Source of the DNA: Cyclobacteriaceae bacterium
GTDB lineage: Bacteria; Bacteroidota; Bacteroidia; Cytophagales; Cyclobacteriaceae
Reading direction: 5' to 3'
Assembly: GCA_028285685.1 (NCBI GenBank)
Contig: JANQOR010000029.1
Coordinates: forward strand, 62,001 to 126,000
DNA: 64,000 nt
In this document: positions 50,048 to 58,858 of the stretch, one piece after another
Numbering within the stretch: the first letter of the stretch is position 1
How the letters are laid out: each line of letters starts with the position of its first letter
Translations under genes and position numbers: made by a program
Notes under the pieces: generated by a model
What the model saw: only the letters and a program-made list of their open reading frames with translations
Told to the model about the DNA's origin: nothing
Database searches by the model: none

Positions 50048-51721
50048 CTACTTACTGCTCCAACCCGGACCCTTCACGAACCTGCCTGGTTTGGCTCCTG
50101 TGTGTTTTCCATTATCAAGCACTTGCACTCCATTTACGAATACATGAACCATACCTTCCGCATATTGATGGGGTTCTGCGAAAGTGGCTTTATCAATTAT
50201 CTTATCAGCATCAAATACCACCACATCAGCATAATTGCCAACCTTCAAAGCTCCCCTTTTCTTAATTTTCAATTTTTTGGCAGACAGAGACGTAAGCTTG
50301 TAGATAGCTTCCTCTAATGAGATAATTTGTTCCTCACGCACATATTTTCCCAGTAGACGGGCAAAGTTTCCATATGCTCTCGGGTGAGGATTTGAATTGG
50401 TAAAGGGTGCTACAGGAGCCATTGAACCTGCATCAGACCCAAAACTCATGTATGGGAGTGTGATCTGTTGCTTAACAATATCTTCCGACATTAGAAAGTA
50501 GACCGTTCCGACCCGACTACTATCCTGGACGACTAAATCCATTGCGGTGATTTCCGGTGAAGTACCGCGCATTTTAGCAACCTCTGCTAGTGATTTGCCG
50601 GTGAGATAACGCAGTGTATCGTTCCGAAAACCACTTAAAATGAGATTTTCAGCTGTGCCAGCGGCAAAATACAGGTTTTCCCAACCGTCACCTTTCGCTT
50701 TCATCTCCTCTGCCACTCTTCTTCGAACCCGAGGGTCTTGCAGCCGTCTTGCCCATTCCCCGTATCCACCTTCCTGCACCCATGGAGGCATGGAAGCATC
50801 AAGACCGGTGGCGCCAGCAGTATAGGTATACATGTCCGTGGTTATATCCAAACCAGCACTTCTCGCTGAGTCTATTTTTCTGATAGCGGCTTCATATTTG
50901 TACCAATTGTGCTTGCCGCCCGCTTTCAAGTGGTAAATCTCTGCCGGTATGTTCGACTCTTTTGCAATGGTGATTAACTCGTCGATGGCTTCTAACCAAT
51001 TGTCACCTTCGGAGCGGATATGAGAAATATACATGCCGTCGTACTCCGAAGCAATCTTGCATAGCTCAATTAACTCATCTGTTTTAGCGTAAAACGCAGG
51101 AGCATAAATAAGTGAAGAACCTATTCCCAACGCACCTTCCTGCATGGCAGTTCTTGCCAACTGTTTCATGCGCTCAAGCTCTTCAGCTGTAGGCTCCCGA
51201 TCTTCTTCTTTTAGTTCGTGAATCCTTAAAGTGGTCGCTCCGACGAAAGAAGCCACGTTGGTCGACACTCCCTTGTCTTCTAAAAATTGAAGGTACTCTC
51301 CCAAGGTGGTCCATTCGATATCAAATCGGATATCCTTTTGAAATGCCAGTTGCTCGGCCTTCATCTCATCGTTCCAAGGTCCCATGGACCATCCCTCACC
51401 CATTACTTCCAATGTCACGCCTTGCCTGATATCGCTTTCTGAGTTTCCGTCATGGATAAGTGAAACCGTCGCCCAGCTTAACATGTTGATGAAGCCGGGG
51501 GCTACTACTTGTCCGGAGGCATCAATCTCCTTAATTCCACTGAGGTTGCCAATATCACCAACTGCGGCGATGGTATCACCAGCAATAGCGATATCTCCGA
51601 CATAGGAAGGATTACCTGAGCCGTCAACTAGTTGACCGTTTCGAATGACAAGGTCATAGCCAGGTGAAGAACAGCTGAAGACTAAAAAAACAAGGAAGGG
51701 TATTGCTTGAAAAGATTTCAT
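50048..51721 (-). CDS. D-aminoacylase-like amidohydrolase lipoprotein with altered metal site
   Basis: A 557-residue amidohydrolase of the N-acyl-D-amino-acid deacylase group, predicted lipoprotein (lipobox VFLVFSC, Cys17). It has the family's frame (LVIRNGQLVDGSGNP, GVTLEVMGEG, SSLIYAPAFYAKTDEL, YISHIRSEGD, EIYHLKAGGK, SFGSDAGSMAP, LKVGNYADVVVFD). The first metal motif is altered: where active members have PGFID-x-H-x-H, this one reads PGFINMLSW, and the later cysteine ligand is a glycine. Two later histidines and the aspartate are kept. This variant is seen in many annotated homologs, so activity may use one metal or differ. Confidence 0.85.
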   Translation of the reverse strand: MKSFQAIPFLVFLVFSCSSPGYDLVIRNGQLVDGSGNPSYVGDIAIAGDTIAAVGDIGNLSGIKEIDASGQVVAPGFINMLSWATVSLIHDGNSESDIRQGVTLEVMGEGWSMGPWNDEMKAEQLAFQKDIRFDIEWTTLGEYLQFLEDKGVSTNVASFVGATTLRIHELKEEDREPTAEELERMKQLARTAMQEGALGIGSSLIYAPAFYAKTDELIELCKIASEYDGMYISHIRSEGDNWLEAIDELITIAKESNIPAEIYHLKAGGKHNWYKYEAAIRKIDSARSAGLDITTDMYTYTAGATGLDASMPPWVQEGGYGEWARRLQDPRVRRRVAEEMKAKGDGWENLYFAAGTAENLILSGFRNDTLRYLTGKSLAEVAKMRGTSPEITAMDLVVQDSSRVGTVYFLMSEDIVKQQITLPYMSFGSDAGSMAPVAPFTNSNPHPRAYGNFARLLGKYVREEQIISLEEAIYKLTSLSAKKLKIKKRGALKVGNYADVVVFDADKIIDKATFAEPHQYAEGMVHVFVNGVQVLDNGKHTGAKPGRFVKGPGWSSK

Positions 51722-51816
51722 GTCTGATAGAGTTTAAATCATCAACAGTCATGAAAGTTAGGTATTTATCGAATTACAAAGGCAGCTAGCTCGACAGGAC
51801 AAAAACTGTCCAAGAG

Positions 51817-54147
51817 TTATTTCTTTTTTGCTGCGGCCTTCTTTCCGCCTCGTCCCTTCTTCTCAGGGGCCTTCTCGGCAAGTTCTTTGCACTGTTCGAA
51901 AGTCAACTCCGCTGGAACCTGATCCTTGGGGATCTTGACGTTCTTCTTTCCAAATTTTATATATGGCCCATACCGACCATTTAACACAAAAACCTCAGGA
52001 TCTTCATCGAACGTTTTGATGTATTTGTTGGCATCCGCTTCCCGTTTTTCCAGGATGAGCTGTATGGCTTCATCTGCCGTGATGGTGTGGGGATCCTGTT
52101 CTTTTTTGATGGATACGAATTTGCCATCGTGCCGAATATAAGGCCCGAAACGGCCAATAGCCGCCACCATTGGTTTATCCTCAAAATCGCCGACCTCTCT
52201 TGGTAGCTTAAACAGCTCCAGGGCATCTTCAAGTGTGATGTTGTCCAGGAACTGGCCATGTCGCAAACTGGCGTACTTAGGCTTTTCTTCCCCTTCAACT
52301 AGTTCTCCAATTTGAACATATGCACCAAACTTGCCATGCTTCGCATAGATCATTTTTCCGCTTGCCGGATCAATCCCGACTTCTCTGGCCTGGTTAACCG
52401 TTGAGCGATCCAGATCAGCTGATTTTTCCACAGTAGAGTGAAAACCACCATAGAAAGAGTCAATCATTTGGCTCCAAACGGTCTTTCCCTCAGCAATTTC
52501 ATCAAACTGCTGCTCTACGTCTGCTGTGAAGTTGTAGTCGATCACGTTGGGAAAATGATCCACCAGGAAGTCGTTGACCACCATAGCAGTATTGGTGGGA
52601 AAAAGCTTATTTTTCTCAACGCCGGTCATTTCCACAGCCTCGATTCTTTTTATTTCACCTTCGGACAGGAGGCATTCGATCGAAATTCGCTCGTGCCCTT
52701 CCCGCGAATCCTTTTCCACGTAATTCCTTTTTTGAATGGTTGAAATAGTAGGTGCGTAGGTGGAAGGTCTACCAATTCCCATTTCTTCCAACTTTTTGAC
52801 CAGGCTTGCTTCGGTATATCGTGCGGGATGACGTGTAAATCCTTGCTTTGCCAACATGCTCCTTAGGGTGAGCTGCTGACCAATCGAAAGAGGTGGAAGC
52901 ATACTCTCATTTTCTTCATCCCCCTCGTCGTCGGTAGATTCGATGTAAACTTTTAGAAATCCATCGAACTTCACAACCTCACCCCTGGCCACTAATTTTT
53001 CATCCGTAGTTGAAATTCCAATGGTGGCTGTTGTTTTTTCCAATTGGGCATCAGCCATCTGGGAGGCAATGGCCCGCTTCCAGATTAGATCATATAGTCT
53101 GTTTTCAGCATCACCCATTCCAGCACTCTTGGAACCAAAATTGGTAGGCCTTATAGCTTCGTGTGCTTCTTGGGCACCTTTACTCTTTGTTTTGAAAACC
53201 CTCCGATTCGCATAATTATCACCATAACTATTCGAGATCGCCTGAGCGGCGCCCTGCATAGCTTCTTCGGAAAGATTCAGTGAGTCTGTACGCATATAAC
53301 TGATCTTTCCCGCTTCGTAGAGTTTTTGAGCAACCTGCATCGTCCTTGCCACGGAGTAGCCGATTTTCCGGCTCGCTTCTTGTTGAAGAGTTGACGTTGT
53401 AAACGGAGGTGCTGGGGATTTTTTTGCTGGCTTTGTCTCAAGGTTTTCTATAGAAAAATCAGCTTTGTTACATTTTTCCAAAAAACTCATCGCTTCCTCT
53501 TCGGTCGAGAATTTCTTGGGCAGTTCTGCCTTCAGAGTTTTTCCACCTTCCAAATCGAAAAAGGCAGTGACTTTAAATGAAGACTCTGGCTTGAATGCTC
53601 CTATTTCCCGCTCTCGCTCAACCACAAGTCTGACAGCCACCGATTGCACTCGGCCAGCAGAAAGTCCACCCTTGATTTTTTTCCACAAAATTGGTGATAG
53701 CTCAAACCCAACCAACCTGTCCAGTATTCTTCGTGCCTGCTGAGCATTTACAAGATCGAGATCGATCCCCCTTGGATTTTGAATCGCATTTTGGATCGCA
53801 TTTTTTGTGATTTCGCGAAAAACGATTCTTCGTGTATTAGCCTCATTAAGTTCGAGGGCTTCGGCAAGATGCCATGAGATTGCCTCTCCTTCACGGTCAT
53901 CGTCTGATGCGAGGTAGATCGTCTCGGCGTCTTTCGATAGCTTCTTCAGCTCTTTCACAACATCCTTTTTGTCCTTGGAAATCTCGTAAGTCGGAGCAAA
54001 ACCATTTTCTATATCGATGGCTGAGTCATCCTTAGGAAGGTCACGGACATGCCCGTACGAGGACTTCACCTCAAAGTCCTTTCCAAGATATCCTTCTATA
54101 GTTTTTGCCTTCGCCGGCGACTCAACAATTACGAGGTTTTTGCTCAT
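51817..54147 (-). CDS. topA: DNA topoisomerase I (TopA)
   Basis: A 776-residue type IA topoisomerase that relaxes negative supercoils. The Toprim domain starts LVIVESPAKAKTIEGYLG and includes DDDREGEAISWHLAEAL; the catalytic tyrosine is in ISYMRTDSLNLSEEAM. The C-terminus carries the repeated GKFGAYVQIGE / GRFGPYIRHDGKFVSI / GRYGPYIKFGKKNVKI units in place of zinc fingers: no four-cysteine clusters are present. It ends in a lysine-rich tail (KKGRGGKKAAAKKK). The ATG at 54147 gives the usual MSKNLVIVESPAK start. Confidence 0.96.
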   Translation of the reverse strand: MSKNLVIVESPAKAKTIEGYLGKDFEVKSSYGHVRDLPKDDSAIDIENGFAPTYEISKDKKDVVKELKKLSKDAETIYLASDDDREGEAISWHLAEALELNEANTRRIVFREITKNAIQNAIQNPRGIDLDLVNAQQARRILDRLVGFELSPILWKKIKGGLSAGRVQSVAVRLVVEREREIGAFKPESSFKVTAFFDLEGGKTLKAELPKKFSTEEEAMSFLEKCNKADFSIENLETKPAKKSPAPPFTTSTLQQEASRKIGYSVARTMQVAQKLYEAGKISYMRTDSLNLSEEAMQGAAQAISNSYGDNYANRRVFKTKSKGAQEAHEAIRPTNFGSKSAGMGDAENRLYDLIWKRAIASQMADAQLEKTTATIGISTTDEKLVARGEVVKFDGFLKVYIESTDDEGDEENESMLPPLSIGQQLTLRSMLAKQGFTRHPARYTEASLVKKLEEMGIGRPSTYAPTISTIQKRNYVEKDSREGHERISIECLLSEGEIKRIEAVEMTGVEKNKLFPTNTAMVVNDFLVDHFPNVIDYNFTADVEQQFDEIAEGKTVWSQMIDSFYGGFHSTVEKSADLDRSTVNQAREVGIDPASGKMIYAKHGKFGAYVQIGELVEGEEKPKYASLRHGQFLDNITLEDALELFKLPREVGDFEDKPMVAAIGRFGPYIRHDGKFVSIKKEQDPHTITADEAIQLILEKREADANKYIKTFDEDPEVFVLNGRYGPYIKFGKKNVKIPKDQVPAELTFEQCKELAEKAPEKKGRGGKKAAAKKK

Positions 54148-54281
54148 GCTTTTTGATTTCGGTCGTAAACATAACACCTCTTTTCAAATCAGAAGACAGA
54201 GGATTTGGAAAAAACTTTTATTTGATAAAGATTGGAGTCTGGATCTTTAAAGTCTAATTTTATTAGCTCACCAACCTAATC

Positions 54282-54773
54282 ATGAAACGAAAACTTTACC
54301 TCCTTAGACATTCGTACGCAGATCCGCCTGGAGATGGTAGTGACTTCAATAGAGGCCTGACTATGGAAGGTTTGACCGCTGTTCGATCACTTGGGAGAAG
54401 ATTGGGAGAGGACGATTTTAACCCCGAAGTTATCATTAGTAGCAAAGCAGTGAGAGCTGAAGATACAGCCATTAACCTGACTGAAGAACTTGGTATCAGC
54501 GAGCAGGTAATTACCTATGATGATAAAATCTATGAGGCATCGGTTCGCGAATTGCTAGAAGTTGTAAATGCGCTTGAAGATGATGTGAAATCCGTATTGC
54601 TAATAGGTCATAATCCAACTGTCTCATTTTTTGGTGAATACCTTACCGGAAGTGGTTTTTCGGGTATGGAGCCTTGTGGATTGGTAACCATTTCACTTGA
54701 AATGGCCTGGCGAGAAGTTTCACAAGGTGCGGGTACGTTTGTCTCGTATTATCATCCGAATCACAATAATTGA
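54282..54773 (+). CDS. SixA-like histidine phosphatase
   Basis: A 163-residue member of the histidine phosphatase superfamily. The catalytic RHS motif is in LYLLRHSYAD, the GLTMEGLTAVRSLGRRLG segment follows, and the second histidine is in LLIGHNPTVS. It resembles SixA, which dephosphorylates histidine-phosphorylated proteins. It shares one base with the start of the ureohydrolase gene (TGATG), so they are coupled. It is divergent from topA. Confidence 0.87.
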   Translation: MKRKLYLLRHSYADPPGDGSDFNRGLTMEGLTAVRSLGRRLGEDDFNPEVIISSKAVRAEDTAINLTEELGISEQVITYDDKIYEASVRELLEVVNALEDDVKSVLLIGHNPTVSFFGEYLTGSGFSGMEPCGLVTISLEMAWREVSQGAGTFVSYYHPNHNN

Positions 54774-55789
54774 TGTACAATCCAAGTGATGTTGGGAAAA
54801 GGGGGAAACTCTTCGGATTACCTTATTCGCTTCAACAATCCGACCTCATTATTGTTCCTGTGAACCTCGATGTGACCGTTTCCTATGGCGAGGGAACGTC
54901 GAGGGCTCCGGAACTGATCCTAAATGAATCAGGCCAGTTAGACTTGTCAATACCGAACGTGAGAAACCCATGGCAGCTTAAGCTAAGCATGGATAGCCTG
55001 CCATTTCCTAATGAAGAAAATGATCAATACAGAGATACTGCTAAAAAGATCATAAACGGTCTTGAGTCAAGCCAAAAACATCCTGATCATGATGATCTTC
55101 TTACTGACGTAAATTCCTATTGCGAAAAAATTCATTTAGGTATTGAGGAGCGATGTGATGAATTGCTTAACAAAAACAAGCTTGTTGGGATACTTGGCGG
55201 TGATCATTCAGTGGCCCTTGGTTTAATGAGATCATTGGCCAAAAAGAAAGAGTTTGGAATCCTCCAAATAGATGCCCATATGGACCTTAGAAATGCATAC
55301 GAGGGATTTACTTATTCACATGCTTCAGTTATGAGTAATGCACTGGATTTAGATAGAGTTCTGTGCTTGACACAGATAGGCATTCGAGATTATTGTGACG
55401 AGGAGGAAAGATACGTTGGAGACTCAGCGAAAGAGATCCGGATATTTTTTGATGAAGTGATGTTTTCCGAAAGGATGCAAGGGAAAAGATGGTCGGAACA
55501 GGTAAAGAACATCATTCAAACACTTCCGGAAAGTGTATATATCAGTTTCGATATTGATGGATTAGACCCTTCCCTGTGCCCCAATACCGGAACCCCTGTT
55601 CCAGGAGGGCTGACCTTCAATGAAGCCATTTACCTTGTGGATGAGTTGGTGAGATCGGGAAGAAAAATTGTTGGATTTGACCTTTGTGAAGTTGGGAATG
55701 CTATCTGGGATGCGAATGTTGGAGCAAGGATTCTATACCGGCTGGCTGTTGCTACAGGAGTCTCACAACATCTTCTACAGACTAGGTAG
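54773..55789 (+). CDS. Arginase/agmatinase-family ureohydrolase
   Basis: A 338-residue manganese hydrolase. Ligands are present in GILGGDHSVALG, LQIDAHMDLRNAY and ISFDIDGLDPSLCPNTGTPVPGG. GFDLCEVG is the usual late segment. The enzyme hydrolyses a guanidino compound to urea; agmatine, arginine or formimidoylglutamate are candidates. The N-terminus is longer than in agmatinases, fitting formimidoylglutamase or arginase-like forms. The ATG at 54773 overlaps the phosphatase stop by one base. Confidence 0.9.
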   Translation: MYNPSDVGKRGKLFGLPYSLQQSDLIIVPVNLDVTVSYGEGTSRAPELILNESGQLDLSIPNVRNPWQLKLSMDSLPFPNEENDQYRDTAKKIINGLESSQKHPDHDDLLTDVNSYCEKIHLGIEERCDELLNKNKLVGILGGDHSVALGLMRSLAKKKEFGILQIDAHMDLRNAYEGFTYSHASVMSNALDLDRVLCLTQIGIRDYCDEEERYVGDSAKEIRIFFDEVMFSERMQGKRWSEQVKNIIQTLPESVYISFDIDGLDPSLCPNTGTPVPGGLTFNEAIYLVDELVRSGRKIVGFDLCEVGNAIWDANVGARILYRLAVATGVSQHLLQTR

Positions 55790-55795
55790 GCTATG

Positions 55796-56362
55796 CTATT
55801 GAATCTTTGTTAGTAGGTTCTTGAATGAGGAAGTGTTGTACTTCGCCATTCCGCTATTTTCCACTCGTATCTTACCCATTTTATCGATCAGATAGGTAGT
55901 TGGAATAGCTTGGGTGTTGTATCCAGCAGGTAATCCTGACCTCAGAAAGTAGATAGGAAAATCGAATGCCTTCTCCTTCACAAAATCCTTGGCTTTGCTC
56001 TCGTCCTGATCTACGGAGATCATCACAAAGTCTACCTTATCGCCAGTCTCCATGTACAAGTTGTGAATATCTGGCATCTCAGCAATGCAGGGCGCACACC
56101 ATGTTGCCCAAAAATTGATAAATACGGTCTTTTCCTTGAAATCCGAAAAGTGTATACGTTGCCCATCTGCATCTTCTAGCACAAAGTCGTAAGAGGCAAA
56201 TCGTTCCTCCTTCAGTTCCGAGGGACTGATGATTCCAGTAGCAAGAACAGCCTGTTGAATTTTGCTGGCAATCATGGTATGCCAGCCCATCAAATAAATG
56301 AAACCACCAACGGCAATGAGTATAATCCACTCGCGTATCTCTTTTTTGACTTTTTTGCTCAT
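55796..56362 (-). CDS. TlpA-like membrane-anchored thioredoxin
   Basis: A 188-residue thiol-disulfide reductase anchored by one N-terminal span (WIILIAVGGFIYLMGW). The thioredoxin-fold active site WATWCAPC follows VFINF, with YNTQAIPTTYLIDKMGKI carrying the cis-proline. It acts outside the inner membrane, for example in cytochrome c maturation or oxidative repair. It converges with the ureohydrolase gene and is divergent from the secreted coiled-coil gene by 134 bp. Confidence 0.92.
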   Translation of the reverse strand: MSKKVKKEIREWIILIAVGGFIYLMGWHTMIASKIQQAVLATGIISPSELKEERFASYDFVLEDADGQRIHFSDFKEKTVFINFWATWCAPCIAEMPDIHNLYMETGDKVDFVMISVDQDESKAKDFVKEKAFDFPIYFLRSGLPAGYNTQAIPTTYLIDKMGKIRVENSGMAKYNTSSFKNLLTKIQ

Positions 56363-56396
56363 GATTCAGGGTCAACAACCTCTACTACAAACAAAC

Positions 56397-56470
56397 TATA
56401 AAAATGATTCATGTGTGTGTGTCGTTATACTATCACAATATTTTTATAATCGCACTTAGTATTTTTATAA
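56397..56470. promoter_or_regulatory. Three AT-rich repeats in a divergent promoter
   Basis: TATTTTTATAA occurs twice as a direct repeat (56439 and 56460, 21 bp apart, about two helical turns), and its reverse form TATAAAAAT occurs at 56397. They lie between the divergent TlpA gene and the coiled-coil protein. They could be binding sites or overlapping promoter elements. A short TG run (56411-56422) lies between them. Seen directly; function inferred. Confidence 0.3.
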
Positions 56471-56496
56471 ATTCGTGGTATAAACCTTAGTGAAAA

Positions 56497-58302
56497 ATGA
56501 AAATCAGGTCGTTAGCTATAGTATTAGCTCTATTTTTTATTAATACAGCATTTGCTCAAAAAATCAAGTACAAAGACCTTTTCCCGGTTCTCAATTCAAA
56601 GAACTGGACACAAGGAGGTCCGCAATTACTGACATTCCTAGCAGATCCGAAAAACTCTGATGCGCCTAATGCCAATTTACAATTGGGCCTAATGATGGAA
56701 GACAAGTTCAACAAGCTAGACGCTGCAAATGACACAGTCGCGCTGTTTAATGCCGGAGATTCTGCAGTTTTTTACTTGGAAAAAGCAAAAAGTCTCATCA
56801 CCGATAAGGAGGTCAAGAAAAACGATGAGTATTATCAGTCTTTTTTTAGGAGAGATCTCAGAACAGGCGATTTCGGCATAAAAGTCTCCGATGTTCACTT
56901 GGATATTGAAAAAAAGGTGGAAGCGATAGAAAAACGGATGGCGGATGCTCGGGACTTGGATAAAAAAGTAAAATCGGTAGAGGAAAGTGATCGTGGTGTT
57001 AGAGAAAAATACAAACAACTGACATTGCAATACAGACAATTTAATCAGCTGTTGTTAGGCGCTGACGATGCTGCTATTGCATTATTGCAGGAAATAAGGG
57101 GTGAGTCGGTTGAAGTTTCAAGACTAGCAAACGAGGTAAGAGAGGTGGCAACAAGCTTAAAAACAGAGAAATATGCTGGTGACATTGTTGTTAGGAAAAT
57201 TGAGACGTATGGTACTGATGGACTAAGCCCTTCGGATTTCTCTGGGGGTACCATCGAATTGTGGGATTATGAAAGTTGGGCAATTGATACAAATTCCGAG
57301 ATCAATGGTTCTGTTGGGATCATGAAATCAATGGTCAACAACTACTCCGGAACAATTCGTGAAAAAAAAAATCGTGTCAAGAAAAGTGTTGATGTAGAGG
57401 TTGACACGCTTTCGCAAGAACTCTTGGATTTGTTTGCCAAATATGATGCCGAGTCAGTAATCAAGAGCCTCTTGGAAGTAGAAGCTTCGGAGGTACGCAT
57501 TATGAAAATGATTGACTTATCAATTAATAAGGAACTCCAGGACTCCACCCTCGTGGGTGCACAATTAGATATTTTTGAAGGATCATTGGAGGAAGCGCAA
57601 AGAATGAATTCCACTTTGCAGTCGATTATAACAGAAGATCTTAATGATGCAAAAAATTACTATCCTGACTATATGAAGAGCTTTTTTCAGTCATATGGAA
57701 CGGCAAGTAATTATGTGTCTGAGATGAAGACTTGGACGAATAGGCAAATAAACTGGATGACTAATTCGGTTGATTATTGGAAAGAGCGAAACAGATGGGG
57801 AATTGTAGCTCCAGAAGGAGAGCCAGAGAAAAGGATACCACTATTTGTTCAAGATGCACCAGAAACGGAATTCTACACGATCGGCGTTCCTTCATCTAGT
57901 AACGATGAAGTCATCGTGTATGGAGCTAACCTTAGTGAAAAGAAAGGTTTCGTTTACGGGTTTGATGCGGGGAGAAATTCAAAGTGGAATTTAGAATATG
58001 ATTTACCAGGAGACGCTAATTTCCAACTATCCGCAGATACTGTTCCAGCGGCTAGAGCATCTATTGGTTTTTATGTAATGAATGCTGCCGTGGAGGAAAA
58101 CAACCTGGCTCTTGTGAGTTTCAATCAAGCTGGAGCTATCAATTGGAGTACCGTAGTGACTGTCCCCAAAACGCCTGTCGATTTTAAATTCGATGACATC
58201 ACTCAAGAACTTACTGTTCTTCTCTATCCGGAAGAAGATCTTCCTCTGGATAACGATGAGTTGGGCTACCTCGTGATCGATCGGACTGGAAATGCGAGGT
58301 AA
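56497..58302 (+). CDS. Secreted coiled-coil protein of unknown function
   Basis: A 601-residue exported protein. A signal peptide (IVLALFFINTAFAQ) is followed by a helical N-terminal part with long heptad-like stretches (VEAIEKRMADARDLDKKVKSVEES; EVDTLSQELLDLFAKYDAESVIKSLLEVEAS). The last third (about 460-600) is beta-rich and propeller-like (FYTIGVPSSSNDEVIVYGANLSEKKGFVYGFDAG, LALVSFNQAGAINWSTVVTV). No named domain is recognised. It overlaps the next small lipoprotein gene by 11 bp, and a giant surface protein follows. The three may form one unit. Confidence 0.7.
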   Translation: MKIRSLAIVLALFFINTAFAQKIKYKDLFPVLNSKNWTQGGPQLLTFLADPKNSDAPNANLQLGLMMEDKFNKLDAANDTVALFNAGDSAVFYLEKAKSLITDKEVKKNDEYYQSFFRRDLRTGDFGIKVSDVHLDIEKKVEAIEKRMADARDLDKKVKSVEESDRGVREKYKQLTLQYRQFNQLLLGADDAAIALLQEIRGESVEVSRLANEVREVATSLKTEKYAGDIVVRKIETYGTDGLSPSDFSGGTIELWDYESWAIDTNSEINGSVGIMKSMVNNYSGTIREKKNRVKKSVDVEVDTLSQELLDLFAKYDAESVIKSLLEVEASEVRIMKMIDLSINKELQDSTLVGAQLDIFEGSLEEAQRMNSTLQSIITEDLNDAKNYYPDYMKSFFQSYGTASNYVSEMKTWTNRQINWMTNSVDYWKERNRWGIVAPEGEPEKRIPLFVQDAPETEFYTIGVPSSSNDEVIVYGANLSEKKGFVYGFDAGRNSKWNLEYDLPGDANFQLSADTVPAARASIGFYVMNAAVEENNLALVSFNQAGAINWSTVVTVPKTPVDFKFDDITQELTVLLYPEEDLPLDNDELGYLVIDRTGNAR

Positions 58303-58711
58303 GTGGCTGTTGCTGGCCCTTTCGATTCTTAGTTGCAAAGACGACCAATTTCCTGAAGGACTTTACAATTACCAAGTAGAGCGCCTACTGTCAGCAGGCG
58401 ATTCTAAGACCTGGAATTTGGTTTCACTGAGTAGAGGTGGCGTCAATTCCAATCCAAGTCAATGCACAGATTCTCTGAGACTTCTCATTACTAGTGTGAG
58501 CGACTCCATCCATGTTTCAAGGCTCACGCCAAATATCGATTGCTTAACTTTTAGCACAGAAGATCTGGGCAATGCAAACGCCTCAGGTGATTTGCTGTTT
58601 ACAGATTCACTCGTTTTCTCTTCCGGTCATGTTTGGATTATTCACCAAATAACCTCTGAAAACCTCTCCTTAACCACCAATTCTCAATCTGAGATTTGGA
58701 GGTCAGAATAA
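58292..58711 (+). CDS. Small hypothetical lipoprotein
   Basis: A 139-residue lipoprotein (LLALSILSC, lipobox Cys15). The mature part begins KDDQFPEGLYNYQ and is otherwise of unrecognised, probably beta-type, composition (TWNLVSLSRGGVNSNP, DSLRLLITSVSDSIHVSRL). Two further cysteines are in SQCTD and DCLTF. Its start lies within the end of the coiled-coil protein gene, and the giant surface protein starts 147 bp later. No family is recognised. Confidence 0.65.
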   Translation: MRGKWLLLALSILSCKDDQFPEGLYNYQVERLLSAGDSKTWNLVSLSRGGVNSNPSQCTDSLRLLITSVSDSIHVSRLTPNIDCLTFSTEDLGNANASGDLLFTDSLVFSSGHVWIIHQITSENLSLTTNSQSEIWRSE

Positions 58712-58858
58712 GTACTGGGTTACTTTTTTTGGAATAAATTGATTAACATTTCGATGAAACAGCGGCTTTTGTCTTTATAGTCATGTCTAAAAATTAGATT
58801 ATTTGAATAACTAATTGTAATTTTAGTATACGCCGTAGACTCTGTAACAAGCCATAAA

